This document shows positions 15,252 through 22,857 of a stretch of DNA of 24,295 nucleotides, piece by piece. Every line of letters begins with the position of its first letter. The stretch's first letter is position 1. Made by a program: the position numbers and the translations under genes. The stretch is from DASYGT01 sp035999365 (GTDB taxonomy: Bacteria > Actinomycetota > Actinomycetes > Mycobacteriales > Jatrophihabitantaceae). The stretch lies in assembly GCA_035999365.1 (NCBI GenBank), contig DASYGT010000037.1, positions 1-24,295 on the forward strand, given 5' to 3'. The notes beneath the pieces were generated by a model. The model was not told the origin of the DNA. It saw nothing but the letters and a program-made list of their open reading frames with translations, and searched no databases.

Positions 15252-15400
15252 TCAGGTCGACGGCGAGACGCGCATAAGGATCGATCTTCGCGTAGCCCAA
15301 GGCTTGGTCAACGAGTCCTGGTAGCCGAGGGTTGCCAGCGCATAGGCGAGCGGACGATCCCGAGCGAAGCGCAGTTCGTTTCGTCGGTGCTGCTGAATCG
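15252..15400 (-). pseudogene. Frameshifted coding remnant, family not recognised
   Basis: On the minus strand, ARDRPLAYALATLGYQDSL (about 15375-15319) is followed in the next frame by DQALGYAKIDPYARLAVDLS (about 15313-15254). The two pieces have normal actinobacterial protein composition and join at about 15315 if a small deletion is assumed, giving one continuous peptide. Neither frame has a believable start or end. This suggests a decayed gene. I do not recognise the parent family. The rest of 15199-15543 shows no gene. Confidence 0.35.
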
Positions 15401-15543
15401 GGAATCTTTCGATGGTGCGGGTCCCGGCGCGGAGCCGGGGACGTTCTGCTACATCCAGATATCCACTGTTGGGTCGCCGCACCTTGGCCTCCGGCAGCGG
15501 CGCCGGGCCTCGTACCGGCGCCGCCCCGAGCGTCGCCGGCGTG

Positions 15544-16038
15544 TCAGGCGTCGACCCGGCGTCCGCTGAGCACCTTCCCCGTGCCGGTCGCCAACACAGC
15601 GCCGGTTGTTTGGTCGAAGACGGTGAAGCGGTACGAGCCGGTCAGGTTGTCATCCCTGACTCGGCCGCGCAGGCGTACCTGGATCGTCTGACCGGGCTGA
15701 TTCGGCCCGCCACCTGAGGTGCCTGTCCAGAACGTCGCCTCGAAGCGGTGGTGCTCCGAGTTGTCCCACGTGCCGGTGAACGGCGGACCGGCTGGGTTGA
15801 TGTCGTGCGAGATGATCACGCCGCCGGCGGCGAAGCTCAGCACGGCGGTGACCTCGGTCGTGGTCCCGTCGTCCTCCCGGACGATCAGCCAACTGCCGGA
15901 CAACGATCCGTGGTCGTCGTGCCCACGCGATGAGGCTGATGCGGGACCCGCGAAGCCCACCGCTCCCACGGCGGCGCCGCCCGCGGCGATACCTGCCCCG
16001 CGAAGCACATTGCGTCGGTCGATCACATGCTCGGTCAT
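15544..16038 (-). CDS. Tat-exported protein of unknown function
   Basis: 164 aa from ATG 16038, with GGGGGAGG about 6 bases upstream. The N-terminus is a Tat signal: DRRNVLRG with Arg8-Arg9, then the alanine/glycine-rich GIAAGGAAVGAVGFAG and a likely cleavage site after ASA. The mature part (about 125 aa) alternates short polar beta strands: GSWLIVRED, VTAVLSFAAGGVIISHD, HHRFEATFWTGTS, TIQVRLRGRVRDDNLTGSYRFTVFD. This gives a small beta-barrel look, as in lipocalin-like or allene-oxide-cyclase-like secreted proteins; that is only an impression. It may share a transcript with the 43-aa frame just upstream (16079-16210). Confidence 0.85.
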   Translation of the reverse strand: MTEHVIDRRNVLRGAGIAAGGAAVGAVGFAGPASASSRGHDDHGSLSGSWLIVREDDGTTTEVTAVLSFAAGGVIISHDINPAGPPFTGTWDNSEHHRFEATFWTGTSGGGPNQPGQTIQVRLRGRVRDDNLTGSYRFTVFDQTTGAVLATGTGKVLSGRRVDA

Positions 16039-16078
16039 TGCGACCTCCCCCTATTGCACTGGCCTTACTTCCGACGCC

Positions 16079-16210
16079 TTACAGAGTGCGCGTCGGTTTC
16101 CTGACCGACAAGACACTGTTGACGACTTCGGCGTTCGGAGGTGCTGGTGCGATCGCGATCAACGCTGCGACGAGGACGAAGAGGAGGTCGGCGGAAAGGG
16201 TTTCAGGCAT
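16079..16210 (-). CDS. Possible 43-aa single-helix membrane peptide
   Basis: ATG 16210 is preceded by AGGAG at a spacing of 6, a good ribosome site. The peptide MPETLSADLLFVLVAALIAI starts with an acidic head and one hydrophobic helix (about residues 8-22), then APAPPNAEVVNSVLS and a basic end RKPTRTL. It may be a genuine small membrane protein or the N-terminus of a gene cut off by a frameshift. It ends 40 bp before the Tat-exported protein gene on the same strand. No family recognised. Confidence 0.4.
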   Translation of the reverse strand: MPETLSADLLFVLVAALIAIAPAPPNAEVVNSVLSVRKPTRTL

Positions 16211-16329
16211 GGTGGCTCCTGGCCGAGATCGGCACGAGGGTGCATGAACTGAACTGCGACACCAAACCGATCGTTCAACCGATACGTCGTGATGGCGAGC
16301 TATGCACCGCCGGCCACAACCGTCTGCGC

Positions 16330-16815
16330 TCAGTCCGCGACCGCGTCGGCCGCTGGAACCGATTCGGCAGCCAGCGATCCAAGAAGCCGCAGTTTCTCTG
16401 CTGACGGCGCGCCCGGTTCGGCGGTGTACAGCAGCATGACGTTGCCGGCCTCGGCGGTGATTGCGAACTCCTCGAAGGCGAGGGTGAGTTCGCCGACGTC
16501 CGGGTGATGGAACCGCTTGGTTCCGGTGCCGTGGGTGCGCACGTTGTGGGCGCCCCATAGCCGGCGGAAGGTGTCGCTCTGCGTAGACAGCTCGCCGACG
16601 AGGTCCTGCAATCCGCGGTCGTGCGGGTCGCGTCCGGCCTCGGCACGCATGATCGAGACGCACATGTGCGCGAACAGTTCCCAGTCGGGATAGAACGTGC
16701 GCGCGGCAGGGTCGAGGAACTGGAAGCGGGCGACGTTCGGTCGGCGGCCGCCGGCGCCGATGGTCGGCTTGTAGAACACCTGGCCCAGCGTGTTGGTCGC
16801 CAGCAGGTAGCGCAT
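16330..16815 (-). pseudogene. MmyB-like ligand-binding domain of an XRE regulator, N-terminal HTH missing
   Basis: 161 aa. The sequence matches the C-terminal half of actinobacterial XRE-family regulators (MmyB-like domain): LLATNTLGQVFY, ARFQFLDPAARTFYPDWE, VGELSTQSDTFRRLWGAHNVRTHGTGTKRFHHPDVGELTL and VMLLYTAEPGAPSAEKLRLL (the domain's usual end). Full regulators are about 270-290 aa with an N-terminal helix-turn-helix of about 70 residues plus linker. Here an in-frame TAG lies three codons before the ATG at 16815, and no HTH is found in any frame up to the VOC gene. It is thus a 5'-deleted gene, or less likely a stand-alone sensor domain. Confidence 0.72.
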
Positions 16816-17003
16816 CCTGGAGTCCTAGCCTCGACCATGCGCTGGCTGGTCGGATGCGGCCAGCATATGGATCGTTGTCGGACGCCGGCCGTCACGCGGC
16901 GCCAGGGACACTCGTCGAAGGTGAACCTGGACAGGCTCATCTTGATGAGCAGACGATGGTGTCTGGGCGTCTGGGCGGCGCCCGTCGGACGAAGGAGGCG
17001 ACC

Positions 17004-17435
17004 GTGACGCGAGTCAACACCTACCTCAACTTTCAGGGTCAGACCGAGGAAGCGTTCGCTTTCTACGCCGCGACCTTCGGCACCGAGATCACGATGCTGA
17101 GCCGATACTCGGATCTGCCGGCGATGGGCCCCGCGGAGTTGCCCGCGGAGGAGCAGGGCCTGGTGATGCACGCCGAGCTTCCGATCGTCTCCGGTCACCT
17201 GCTGATGGCGACCGACATGCTCAAGTCGATGGGCCAGCAGACCCGGATCGGCAACAACACCACCTTGTGCGTGGACGTCGACGACAGGGTCGAGGCCGAC
17301 CGCCTCTACGACGCTCTATCCGAAGGCGGGTCGGAGGGCTCGCCGATGGCGGACATGCCGTGGGGTGCCTACTGGGGTGTCGTTCTCGACCGCTACGGCA
17401 TCCGCTGGATGATCAACCACACGCCCACACCCTGA
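17004..17435 (+). CDS. PhnB-like VOC-family protein (glyoxalase/bleomycin-resistance fold)
   Basis: 143 aa from GTG 17004, with GAAGGAGG at 16991-16998, spacing 5; the longer upstream frame lacks protein-like sequence. VNTYLNFQGQTEEAFAFYAATFGTEI is the N-terminal signature of the PhnB / 3-demethylubiquinone-9 methyltransferase-like VOC group, MHAELPIVSGHLLMATDM and the terminal WGAYWGVVLDRYGIRWMINH complete the paired beta-alpha-beta-beta-beta units. Proteins of this group are dimeric and mostly of unknown function; the C-terminal DRYGIRWMIN is strongly conserved. It stands alone, convergent with the zinc-ribbon gene. Confidence 0.92.
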   Translation: MTRVNTYLNFQGQTEEAFAFYAATFGTEITMLSRYSDLPAMGPAELPAEEQGLVMHAELPIVSGHLLMATDMLKSMGQQTRIGNNTTLCVDVDDRVEADRLYDALSEGGSEGSPMADMPWGAYWGVVLDRYGIRWMINHTPTP

Positions 17436-17477
17436 CGAACTCGAGCAGCGGCGCATCACGGTGCCACCGCTTCGGAC

Positions 17478-17789
17478 CTAAGGGAGTTTCCGGCCCAGCC
17501 ATCGCAGCGGGCGGCCGATCCACTTCTTCTGGTGGCTGCCGTTGAGTACGACGTGTCGACGGACAGCGCGGAACCCGTTTCGCGCGTGCACGGCCAGTCC
17601 GGTCCGGGATCGGTCGTCGATCTCCCACGCCCACGTCTTCAACGAGTAAGCGCAGCGAACGCACACAGCAACTTCAGGGTGGTTGCCGAGATGCACCATC
17701 TCCGCCGGGTCGTGCTCACCCCCGCAGCACCAGCACTCGCCCGGACCAGGTCGCCCGTCGGTAGCCACCAGTGTGTGACCCACACTCAT
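17478..17789 (-). CDS. Zinc-ribbon-like hypothetical protein
   Basis: 103 aa from ATG 17789 (MSVGHTLVATDGRPGPGE); the frame is open 38 codons further but that part looks non-coding. CWCCGG and, 20 residues on, CVRCAY give two Cys pairs that could bind one zinc, with MVHLGNHPEVAVC between them. A basic C-terminus follows (GFRAVRRHVVLNGSHQKKW, then GRPLRWLGRKLP). I know similar actinobacterial hypothetical proteins with CCGG...HLGxHPEVAVC and a final RxLGRxLP, but they have no assigned function. It converges on the VOC gene. Confidence 0.75.
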   Translation of the reverse strand: MSVGHTLVATDGRPGPGECWCCGGEHDPAEMVHLGNHPEVAVCVRCAYSLKTWAWEIDDRSRTGLAVHARNGFRAVRRHVVLNGSHQKKWIGRPLRWLGRKLP

Positions 17790-18000
17790 AGCCCTGATTG
17801 TGCGCCCACCAAGTGCGCGTTGGGAGGTAACCCGCTCAGCCGGGACTGCCGGCCGATGATGCGCGGTAGCCGTCGATCTCGCGCAACACACGTGCGGCGC
17901 CAACGCAGATGAATCCGTAGGTGCCGGCTTGAGCGGACGGTCGGTGGCTGCCGTTGCCGACTACGACGCCGACTACGACGCACCGTGCGATGCTGGACCG

Positions 18001-18237
18001 ATGGTGTTCAACATGAACGTCGGTGGCGGGCAGTCGATCTTCGCTCAGGCCTCCTCGCGACTGAACGAACTCGATGCGGAGTTGCGGGCCAAGCACACCG
18101 GCAAACCTGCGGAGGACATCAAGCCACTGGCCATCCTCGCGCTCCGACGCATCGGCGTGAGCCTCTCGGACGCAGAGTTGGTGGCGTACGCGGATGCGGT
18201 CTCGCGCGACGAGCAGTACGAGTTCCGCCTCCACTAG
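18001..18237 (+). CDS. Small hypothetical protein
   Basis: 78 aa from ATG 18001. The first helix-rich half (IFAQASSRLNELDAELRAKHTG) and the second (IKPLAILALRRIGVSLSDAELVAYADAVSRDEQYEF) look like a soluble, charged, all-alpha protein. A second ATG four codons in and a TTG at 17929 are alternative starts; none has a clear ribosome site. No signal peptide or known motif. I do not recognise the family, but composition and codon use support coding. Confidence 0.6.
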   Translation: MVFNMNVGGGQSIFAQASSRLNELDAELRAKHTGKPAEDIKPLAILALRRIGVSLSDAELVAYADAVSRDEQYEFRLH

Positions 18238-18346
18238 TGCACGCCGGCGAGTTGAGCATGCCGGCCCGTAGGGCATCGCTGCCCAACGCAAGTCCACCGA
18301 GGCCAACTGGGGATCGGCCCCGCGCCATGACCGACGGGCGGTGACC

Positions 18347-18706
18347 ATGGCGGTGATCGAGGACGTTCGTTGGCTCGGCGCCGAACTCGAGCGCTCCTAC
18401 CAGGTTTACGTCCGCGGCCGGTTGAAGTTTCGGGTCAAGCAGATCGTCTACGTGGCGTTCTCCCTCGACGAGCAAGTGATGGGCTTCGCGTTTCCCCGGG
18501 AGGAGCGCGGGGCGCTCGTTGTGAATGAGCCGCACAAGTTCCGGCTGCCGTCGGCGGCAGACATGCGCTTCAACTGGGTCCACGCCGACCTCGCACAACT
18601 GGACCCGGCCGAGGCCCGTGAGCTCGTCGTCGACGCGTGGAGGATGGTCGTGCCACAGAAGCTCTCGCGGGCTTACGACCTCACCCATCCCAACGGCCCG
18701 GGCTGA
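18347..18706 (+). CDS. MmcQ/YjbR family protein
   Basis: 119 aa from ATG 18347; GTG 18341 is an alternative. The layout matches YjbR/MmcQ: FRVKQIVYVAFSLDEQVMGFAFPREERGALV, then MRFNWVHADLAQLDPAEARELVVDAWRMVVPQKL with the conserved W-V and ARELVVDAWRMVxPxK end. These are small double-wing proteins with a possible DNA- or nucleotide-binding role, function not established. It lies 109 bp after the small hypothetical gene on the same strand; linkage is uncertain. Confidence 0.85.
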   Translation: MAVIEDVRWLGAELERSYQVYVRGRLKFRVKQIVYVAFSLDEQVMGFAFPREERGALVVNEPHKFRLPSAADMRFNWVHADLAQLDPAEARELVVDAWRMVVPQKLSRAYDLTHPNGPG

Positions 18707-18821
18707 CCCGCTACGCCCACGCGCGCCGCGCCGACCCATGCAAGCGATGCTCATGAAAACAGCTCGCCGTTCGACGGTAGGACCGGTCTGGCCTGACACC
18801 TGGCACAGCGAAGCCCCTGCG

Positions 18822-19202
18822 CTATTGCGGCGGCCACGCCCGCAGATTGTCCGGGTTGGCGACGATCCAGACTGCAGCGATCGCCCGTCCGATGAGGGCG
18901 AACGCTACAACCGCGACGGCTTCACGTCCTCGGCGCAGCACGACACCGGCGCGGCCGTTCACCGACTCGACCTTCAGCCCGCCATCGGCCGTCGGCCGCA
19001 TCAGTGTGGCGGCGAGGCGCGCGACGCCGTCCGCGGCGCGTAGCGGATGCGGCGCTGCCCACACCTGGCCGCCGCCATCGGCGACGGCGACCGCGTCGGA
19101 GGTGAGGGTGGCACGCAGCGCGGCGACATCACCGGCCGCGCAGGCCCGCGCGAACCGGCGCGCGCTTCGGTCGTAGGCCGCCGCCTCACGCGCGCCCGTC
19201 AC
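18822..19202 (-). CDS. Stand-alone SnoaL-like domain resembling the C-terminus of SigJ-type ECF sigma factors
   Basis: 126 aa from GTG 19202, which overlaps the stop of the hydrolase gene (GTGA). RRFARACAAGDVAALRATLTSDAVAVADGGG, then VESVNGRAGVVLRRG, VVAFALIGRAIAAVWIVANPDNLRAW match the NTF2/SnoaL-like C-terminal domain of SigJ-family sigma factors, including the typical end VWIVxNPDKLRxW. The sigma region 2 and 4 domains (about 170 residues) are absent. Either it is a 5'-deleted sigJ-like gene joined to the hydrolase by a deletion, or a real stand-alone domain gene coupled to it. The first is more likely because the hydrolase is also truncated. Confidence 0.65.
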   Translation of the reverse strand: MTGAREAAAYDRSARRFARACAAGDVAALRATLTSDAVAVADGGGQVWAAPHPLRAADGVARLAATLMRPTADGGLKVESVNGRAGVVLRRGREAVAVVAFALIGRAIAAVWIVANPDNLRAWPPQ

Positions 19203-19900
19203 TTCGCCGTCCGCAAGTTCGCGCGGGCGAGCTTCGCCGGGTTCAGCGTCCACAACACCCGTCCGATCCCGGCGTTCGATGCATCGACGGTGAGCAACGC
19301 GCATACCTCACTCCCCCGATGGAGCACGGCGACCGCCTGCCCGTTCGCGTCTGCCCAGTCGACCGCCACCCACTTCCGCACCGCCGCAACGTCCTCGTGG
19401 ACGGCTTCGGGAAGACACGCTTGCACAAACATGTCGATGGCGGTGTCGAAGTCGCTGCGCAGCATGTCGAGGAACGCAGCGTCCGGAGCAGCGTCACCAG
19501 ATGGGCACATCAAGATCAACGCACAGAACTGGTCGGGTGCTTGGCTAAGCGCGCGCTGAAGGACCTGGCTGCCGGTAGAGAATCCTCCGAGCACGCACCG
19601 GCCCACCTCCAGGGTTTCGATGACCTCGAGGAGGTCCTCCGCGAGACGATCGACACCGAACTCGCCGGTCTCGCACGGCGTGCGTCCGACGCCGCGATGA
19701 TCGAAAGCGACCACCCGTTGGCCACGGCTCAATGCCGAGAGCTGCGGAGCCCAGTCTTCCCAGGTCCCGATCCAGCCGCTGTGCAACACGACAGCGTCAT
19801 CACCGGCGCCGACGTCCATAACGAACACCGGCCGCCCCCGGCCGAAACAAACACGCAGGGAATCGTGCCGGCGCACACGCCGACGAACAAGATCGATCAC
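19199..19900 (-). CDS. Alpha/beta hydrolase, apparently lacking its C-terminal part
   Basis: 233 aa from GTG 19900; ATG at residue 28 is an alternative. VVLHSGWIGTWEDWAPQL (oxyanion region), VVAFDHRGVGRT and the nucleophile elbow GGFSTGS with Ser108 define an alpha/beta hydrolase. Family members are about 270-290 aa and carry a late Asp and a C-terminal GHxP histidine; here the sequence ends in LTVDASNAGIGRVLWTLNPAK with neither recognisable. It probably is catalytically dead, or its last strand and helix were lost in the deletion that brought in the SigJ-like domain. The stop overlaps the GTG of that downstream frame. Confidence 0.75.
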   Translation of the reverse strand: MIDLVRRRVRRHDSLRVCFGRGRPVFVMDVGAGDDAVVLHSGWIGTWEDWAPQLSALSRGQRVVAFDHRGVGRTPCETGEFGVDRLAEDLLEVIETLEVGRCVLGGFSTGSQVLQRALSQAPDQFCALILMCPSGDAAPDAAFLDMLRSDFDTAIDMFVQACLPEAVHEDVAAVRKWVAVDWADANGQAVAVLHRGSEVCALLTVDASNAGIGRVLWTLNPAKLARANLRTAK

Positions 19901-20222
19901 TCACACTCGACAAGCCATGGCGCCACCCAGAGACGCTCACGATCCGTCGATCTCGAGCGCAGCGTCGCCGCTGGCCAAGCTTGCAGATCAGACCGTATGC
20001 ACTCTCCTGCGGCACAAGAGCCGTTCGTCAACGATCAGCGGCCGATGTCAACTCCGCACCCGTCATCGTCGAGGTGTCTTCCCCAGGTTCTTTCGGTTGC
20101 GCCGTCGGGGTGCGCGACCTGAGAAGCCGCCCCGTCCTTGCGGCCCGCACCGATGTATCGCTCGTCGGCATCAGCGGCTCATATTCGGCGACAGCCAACC
20201 TCTCAGCCCCGGGGGCGATGAC
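19901..20222. other. Intergenic region without a supported gene
   Basis: 322 bp between the divergent hydrolase and lipoprotein genes. It should hold both promoters, but no clear -35/-10 pair was identified. A plus-strand frame from TTG 19981 ends at 20226, overlapping the lipoprotein ATG, but it has no ribosome site or recognisable sequence. Confidence 0.5.
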
Positions 20223-20714
20223 ATGAATCGGACGAAACTGATCTTCGTGGTCGGCACGGCTACGGCGCTGCTAGCGGCGTGTTCGTCGAGCAACGCAACG
20301 TCATCCACGTCATCCACGTCTGCCCCGCTGTCCACCTCACCGGCGGCCAGCGTCACGTCGGCGCGCCAATCAAGCGCGGCGGCGCCGACCAGCCCGACAA
20401 GATCGTCCCCACCGGTGGCCGCTCCTGTGCTGTCGGGCAGTTGGAAAGGCACGTACAGCGGCGCCTACACCGGCACGTTCGTCCTGCGATGGACGCAGTC
20501 GACGTCGAAGCTGACGGGCACGATCGACCTCTCGACAGCGCCGGGGGCCGTGACCATCGACGGCACCGTCGCCGGTGGCCGGATCCGTTTCGGCACCGTG
20601 GGATCCCAGGCGATCACATACACCGGGTCGGTGTCGGGCATTTCGATGAGCGGCCAGTACAAGATCGCCCGCGGAGCGGGCGGTTCTGGCGCGTGGAGCG
20701 CCACCCGCAGCTAG
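20223..20714 (+). CDS. Secreted lipoprotein of unknown function
   Basis: 163 aa from ATG 20223. The signal peptide MNRTKLIFVVGTATALLAAC ends in a lipobox LLAAC with Cys20, so it should be diacylated and anchored to the outer face of the cytoplasmic membrane. Residues about 21-68 are a Ser/Thr/Ala/Pro-rich linker, often glycosylated in actinobacteria. The compact domain follows: LSGSWKGTYSGAYTGTFVLRWTQ, LTGTIDLSTAPGAVTIDGTV, IRFGTVGSQAITYTGSVSGISMSGQYKI, alternating strands of a small beta-barrel. Function unknown. The GSWxGTYSG start resembles other actinobacterial exported beta-barrel domains. Confidence 0.87.
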   Translation: MNRTKLIFVVGTATALLAACSSSNATSSTSSTSAPLSTSPAASVTSARQSSAAAPTSPTRSSPPVAAPVLSGSWKGTYSGAYTGTFVLRWTQSTSKLTGTIDLSTAPGAVTIDGTVAGGRIRFGTVGSQAITYTGSVSGISMSGQYKIARGAGGSGAWSATRS

Positions 20715-21013
20715 CTCCTGACGTCGGTGCGGCAAAGCCATCGCCGGTGCCCAGCTCCGGAGTGCCGACCCATCGCTGAGACGCAGTCACACTTGGAAGG
20801 CCGCAGCTTTCGTATCCCTCGGTCGGCGCGTTCGCAGGAATCGCGATCGCGCTGCGCATGATCCGTCGTTCGGCGCGGCTCGACAACTGGCCTTGCGATG
20901 CGCAGATCGGCTTGTCAGTCGCGCCGCATGTTCACCGTCATGCCGATGTCCGGTGTATGCGATCGGCGCCATCGGCGCGATTTCGCGTTGCCGTTGCCAG
21001 ATGGTCAGTGACC
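20715..21013. other. Intergenic region, nothing recognised
   Basis: 299 bp between the 3' ends of the convergent lipoprotein and MFS genes. No gene, RNA or clear intrinsic terminator was seen; the open frames here have no protein-like sequence. Confidence 0.5.
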
Positions 21014-22342
21014 TTACGTCCTCGTAGTGCTCACCTGGCCGTGGCGGGCGGGGTCCATGCCGGCCGCGCTGACGGCTTGCGGCGCAGGGCGTTGCGCCTG
21101 CAGGAGCGGGTCGGGTACCCGGTCGCGGAGTCGCAGCGAACCGGCTCCGGTCAGTACTAACGCCAACGCGCCGCCCCACCAGACGGCGTCGGGTGAGGTC
21201 GCGAGTAGCGCGCCGCCGACCGCGGGGCCGAGAGCCACGCCTACCGTGAAGCTGAGGCCGTAGAGCGACATGTAGCGGCCGAGCAGATGCGGCGGTGCGA
21301 GGTCGGCGACGATTGGGCCGAGGACGATGAACTGCGCGCACTCACCGATCGCGATCACGATCGCGACCCCGGCCAGGACGGTGGTAGCGGTGAACGTCGA
21401 GCTCGTCAGCGTTGCGAGCAGGACCGCGAGCAGGCCGACTGCAAATAGCGCGCTGGTCGCGGCGAGTGCGTGAGTGCGGCGCATCCGCTGGACGACCCGT
21501 GTGGCTGGAATCTGCGCGACGACGATGAAGAAAGTGTTGATGAAGAACACGACGCCGATCTCGCCCGGCCCGACAGGCGTGTACGCCTTCGCAAACGGCG
21601 CCAGGATGTTGGAAAAGAGCGCGCCACCGGTCATCACGAGCACGATGTTGGCTGCTATCAGGATGAGGAAGAGCCGATCGTGAGCAACTGCTCGGAAGCC
21701 TGTTCCCCTGTCGCTCGCCGACGCAGCATTCGCCAGGCGAGGATTCGGGATCCCCACGAGCACAACCAGCGCGAAGACGGCGAAGGTGACACCGTTGAAG
21801 AGGTAGAGCGCCTGGAACGCGCGGACGTTGTCGGCGGAATCGACGACGAAGCCCGCAACCGTCGCGCCGCTGCCAAGACCGAAGTTGCCGGCGACTCGGC
21901 GGAGCGCAATCGACGAGGCGCGCTGCTCCACTGAGACCAGGGTCAGGCTCAGAAGCTGGTTCGCGGTGTTCGCGACTCCGAACCCGGCGCCCCCGACGGC
22001 CGAGCAGACGAAGGCTTGCCAGGGGCGGTCGACGAATGCGAGGCCCGCGTAGCCCACTGCGCTCGCGAGATTGCCGGCGATCAGGATCGGCTTCGCCCGG
22101 AGACGATCGAGCAGCGCACCCGAAAAGGGCGTCACGACCGCCGCCGTGCCCATGACGGCTGCCAGCACCAGCCCCGCGGTCGCCGTTGGGAAGCCGCGGG
22201 CCTGGTGCAGGTAGATGATCTCGAAGGGAAGCACCAGTCCGGTGCCGAAGTAGTTGACCGCGGTCCCAGCCTGAAGAACGATGACAGGCCCCGACAGTCC
22301 CGTCCGCCAGCCGGCGAAGACACGAGCGAGCGTCCGGCTCAC
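21014..22342 (-). CDS. MFS transporter
   Basis: 442 aa from GTG 22342, where AGGA lies 5 bases upstream; ATG 22375 is an alternative without a ribosome site. About 12 hydrophobic segments are readable, with LQAGTAVNYFGTGLVLPFEIIYLH as TM1, the loop-2/3 motif FSGALLDRLRAKP (G-x-x-x-D-R-x-x-x-K/R) and the symmetrical loop VVQRMRRTHAL in the second half. LGRYMSLYGLSFTVGVALGPAVGG is the usual TM11 region. It looks like a drug- or metabolite-efflux MFS protein; the substrate is unknown. The frame continues upstream without a stop into a separate small-protein sequence (22343-22633). Confidence 0.9.
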   Translation of the reverse strand: MSRTLARVFAGWRTGLSGPVIVLQAGTAVNYFGTGLVLPFEIIYLHQARGFPTATAGLVLAAVMGTAAVVTPFSGALLDRLRAKPILIAGNLASAVGYAGLAFVDRPWQAFVCSAVGGAGFGVANTANQLLSLTLVSVEQRASSIALRRVAGNFGLGSGATVAGFVVDSADNVRAFQALYLFNGVTFAVFALVVLVGIPNPRLANAASASDRGTGFRAVAHDRLFLILIAANIVLVMTGGALFSNILAPFAKAYTPVGPGEIGVVFFINTFFIVVAQIPATRVVQRMRRTHALAATSALFAVGLLAVLLATLTSSTFTATTVLAGVAIVIAIGECAQFIVLGPIVADLAPPHLLGRYMSLYGLSFTVGVALGPAVGGALLATSPDAVWWGGALALVLTGAGSLRLRDRVPDPLLQAQRPAPQAVSAAGMDPARHGQVSTTRT

Positions 22343-22633
22343 ATGCTTCCTGCGGTTGGCTGCTTTCCCGTGCATGCCCGAGACGCGCACGTTCAACGGC
22401 GCCGGCGGCGATCCGTCGTCGCCGGCGACGGCATCAGCGGTGGGTCGTGCGGGCGGACAGGACGTCGTGGGTGCGGACCGGCCGGTCAGTCCGGCGAGCT
22501 TGCCCCATCGACGCGGACCCGTTGACCGGCGCGCGCGGTGAGCGTGGCGCACCAGTCTGCGGTGCGCTGCTTGGTCGAGCAACTCGCGGTGGTGGGCGCG
22601 CGCGAGTTCTGCGCTGAAGTAGGCGGGAAACAT
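22343..22633 (-). other. Small charged actinobacterial peptide in frame with the MFS gene
   Basis: ATG 22633 has GAGG 8 bases upstream. It encodes MFPAYFSAELARAHHRELLD followed by QAAHRRLVRHAHRARR, a short amphipathic, His/Arg-rich peptide of a kind common as stand-alone 40-60 aa genes in actinobacteria. Here there is no stop: a Pro/Thr/Ala-rich stretch runs on into the MFS gene, giving a potential 539-aa fusion. Either the peptide gene lost its stop, or both products arise from one frame with two starts (22633 and 22342/22375). Confidence 0.45.
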
Positions 22634-22743
22634 AGGCACGTCCTCGACTTAGGTGTGTGGGCATGGCGGGATAGGTCGCTGAAGGGCGGGTCGTTCCACT
22701 GCTGCGGCACGATCCGGCGCTCGGATCGTCCGGGCGGTCGGAA

Positions 22744-22816
22744 GTGCATACACCGCGGCACGGGGAAACTGGGTGCCCGCGAGCCGCCCAGTTCGCGCCC
22801 TGGGCGGTGTATGTAC
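22744..22816. promoter_or_regulatory. Sigma-factor leader with inverted repeats and competing hairpins
   Basis: GTGCATACACCGC (22744-22756) and GCGGTGTATGTAC (22804-22816) form a 13-bp inverted repeat with one mismatch. Inside it, CCGCCCAG (22784-22791) can pair with CTGGGCGG (22800-22807), while the overlapping CCCAGTT (22787-22793) can pair with AACTGGG (22767-22773); the two stems exclude each other. GGGGAAAC at 22762-22769 resembles an ECF -35 element; no matching -10 was confirmed. Confidence 0.5.
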
Positions 22817-22857
22817 CGGGAGGAGGCACGACGGGGTACGGGCGGAAGGAGCCCAGG

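Noticed and set aside
19981..20226. 81-codon plus-strand frame overlapping the lipoprotein start (ATGA)
   Set aside because: The overlap is suggestive, but it begins with TTG without a ribosome site and the sequence lacks secondary-structure or family signals.
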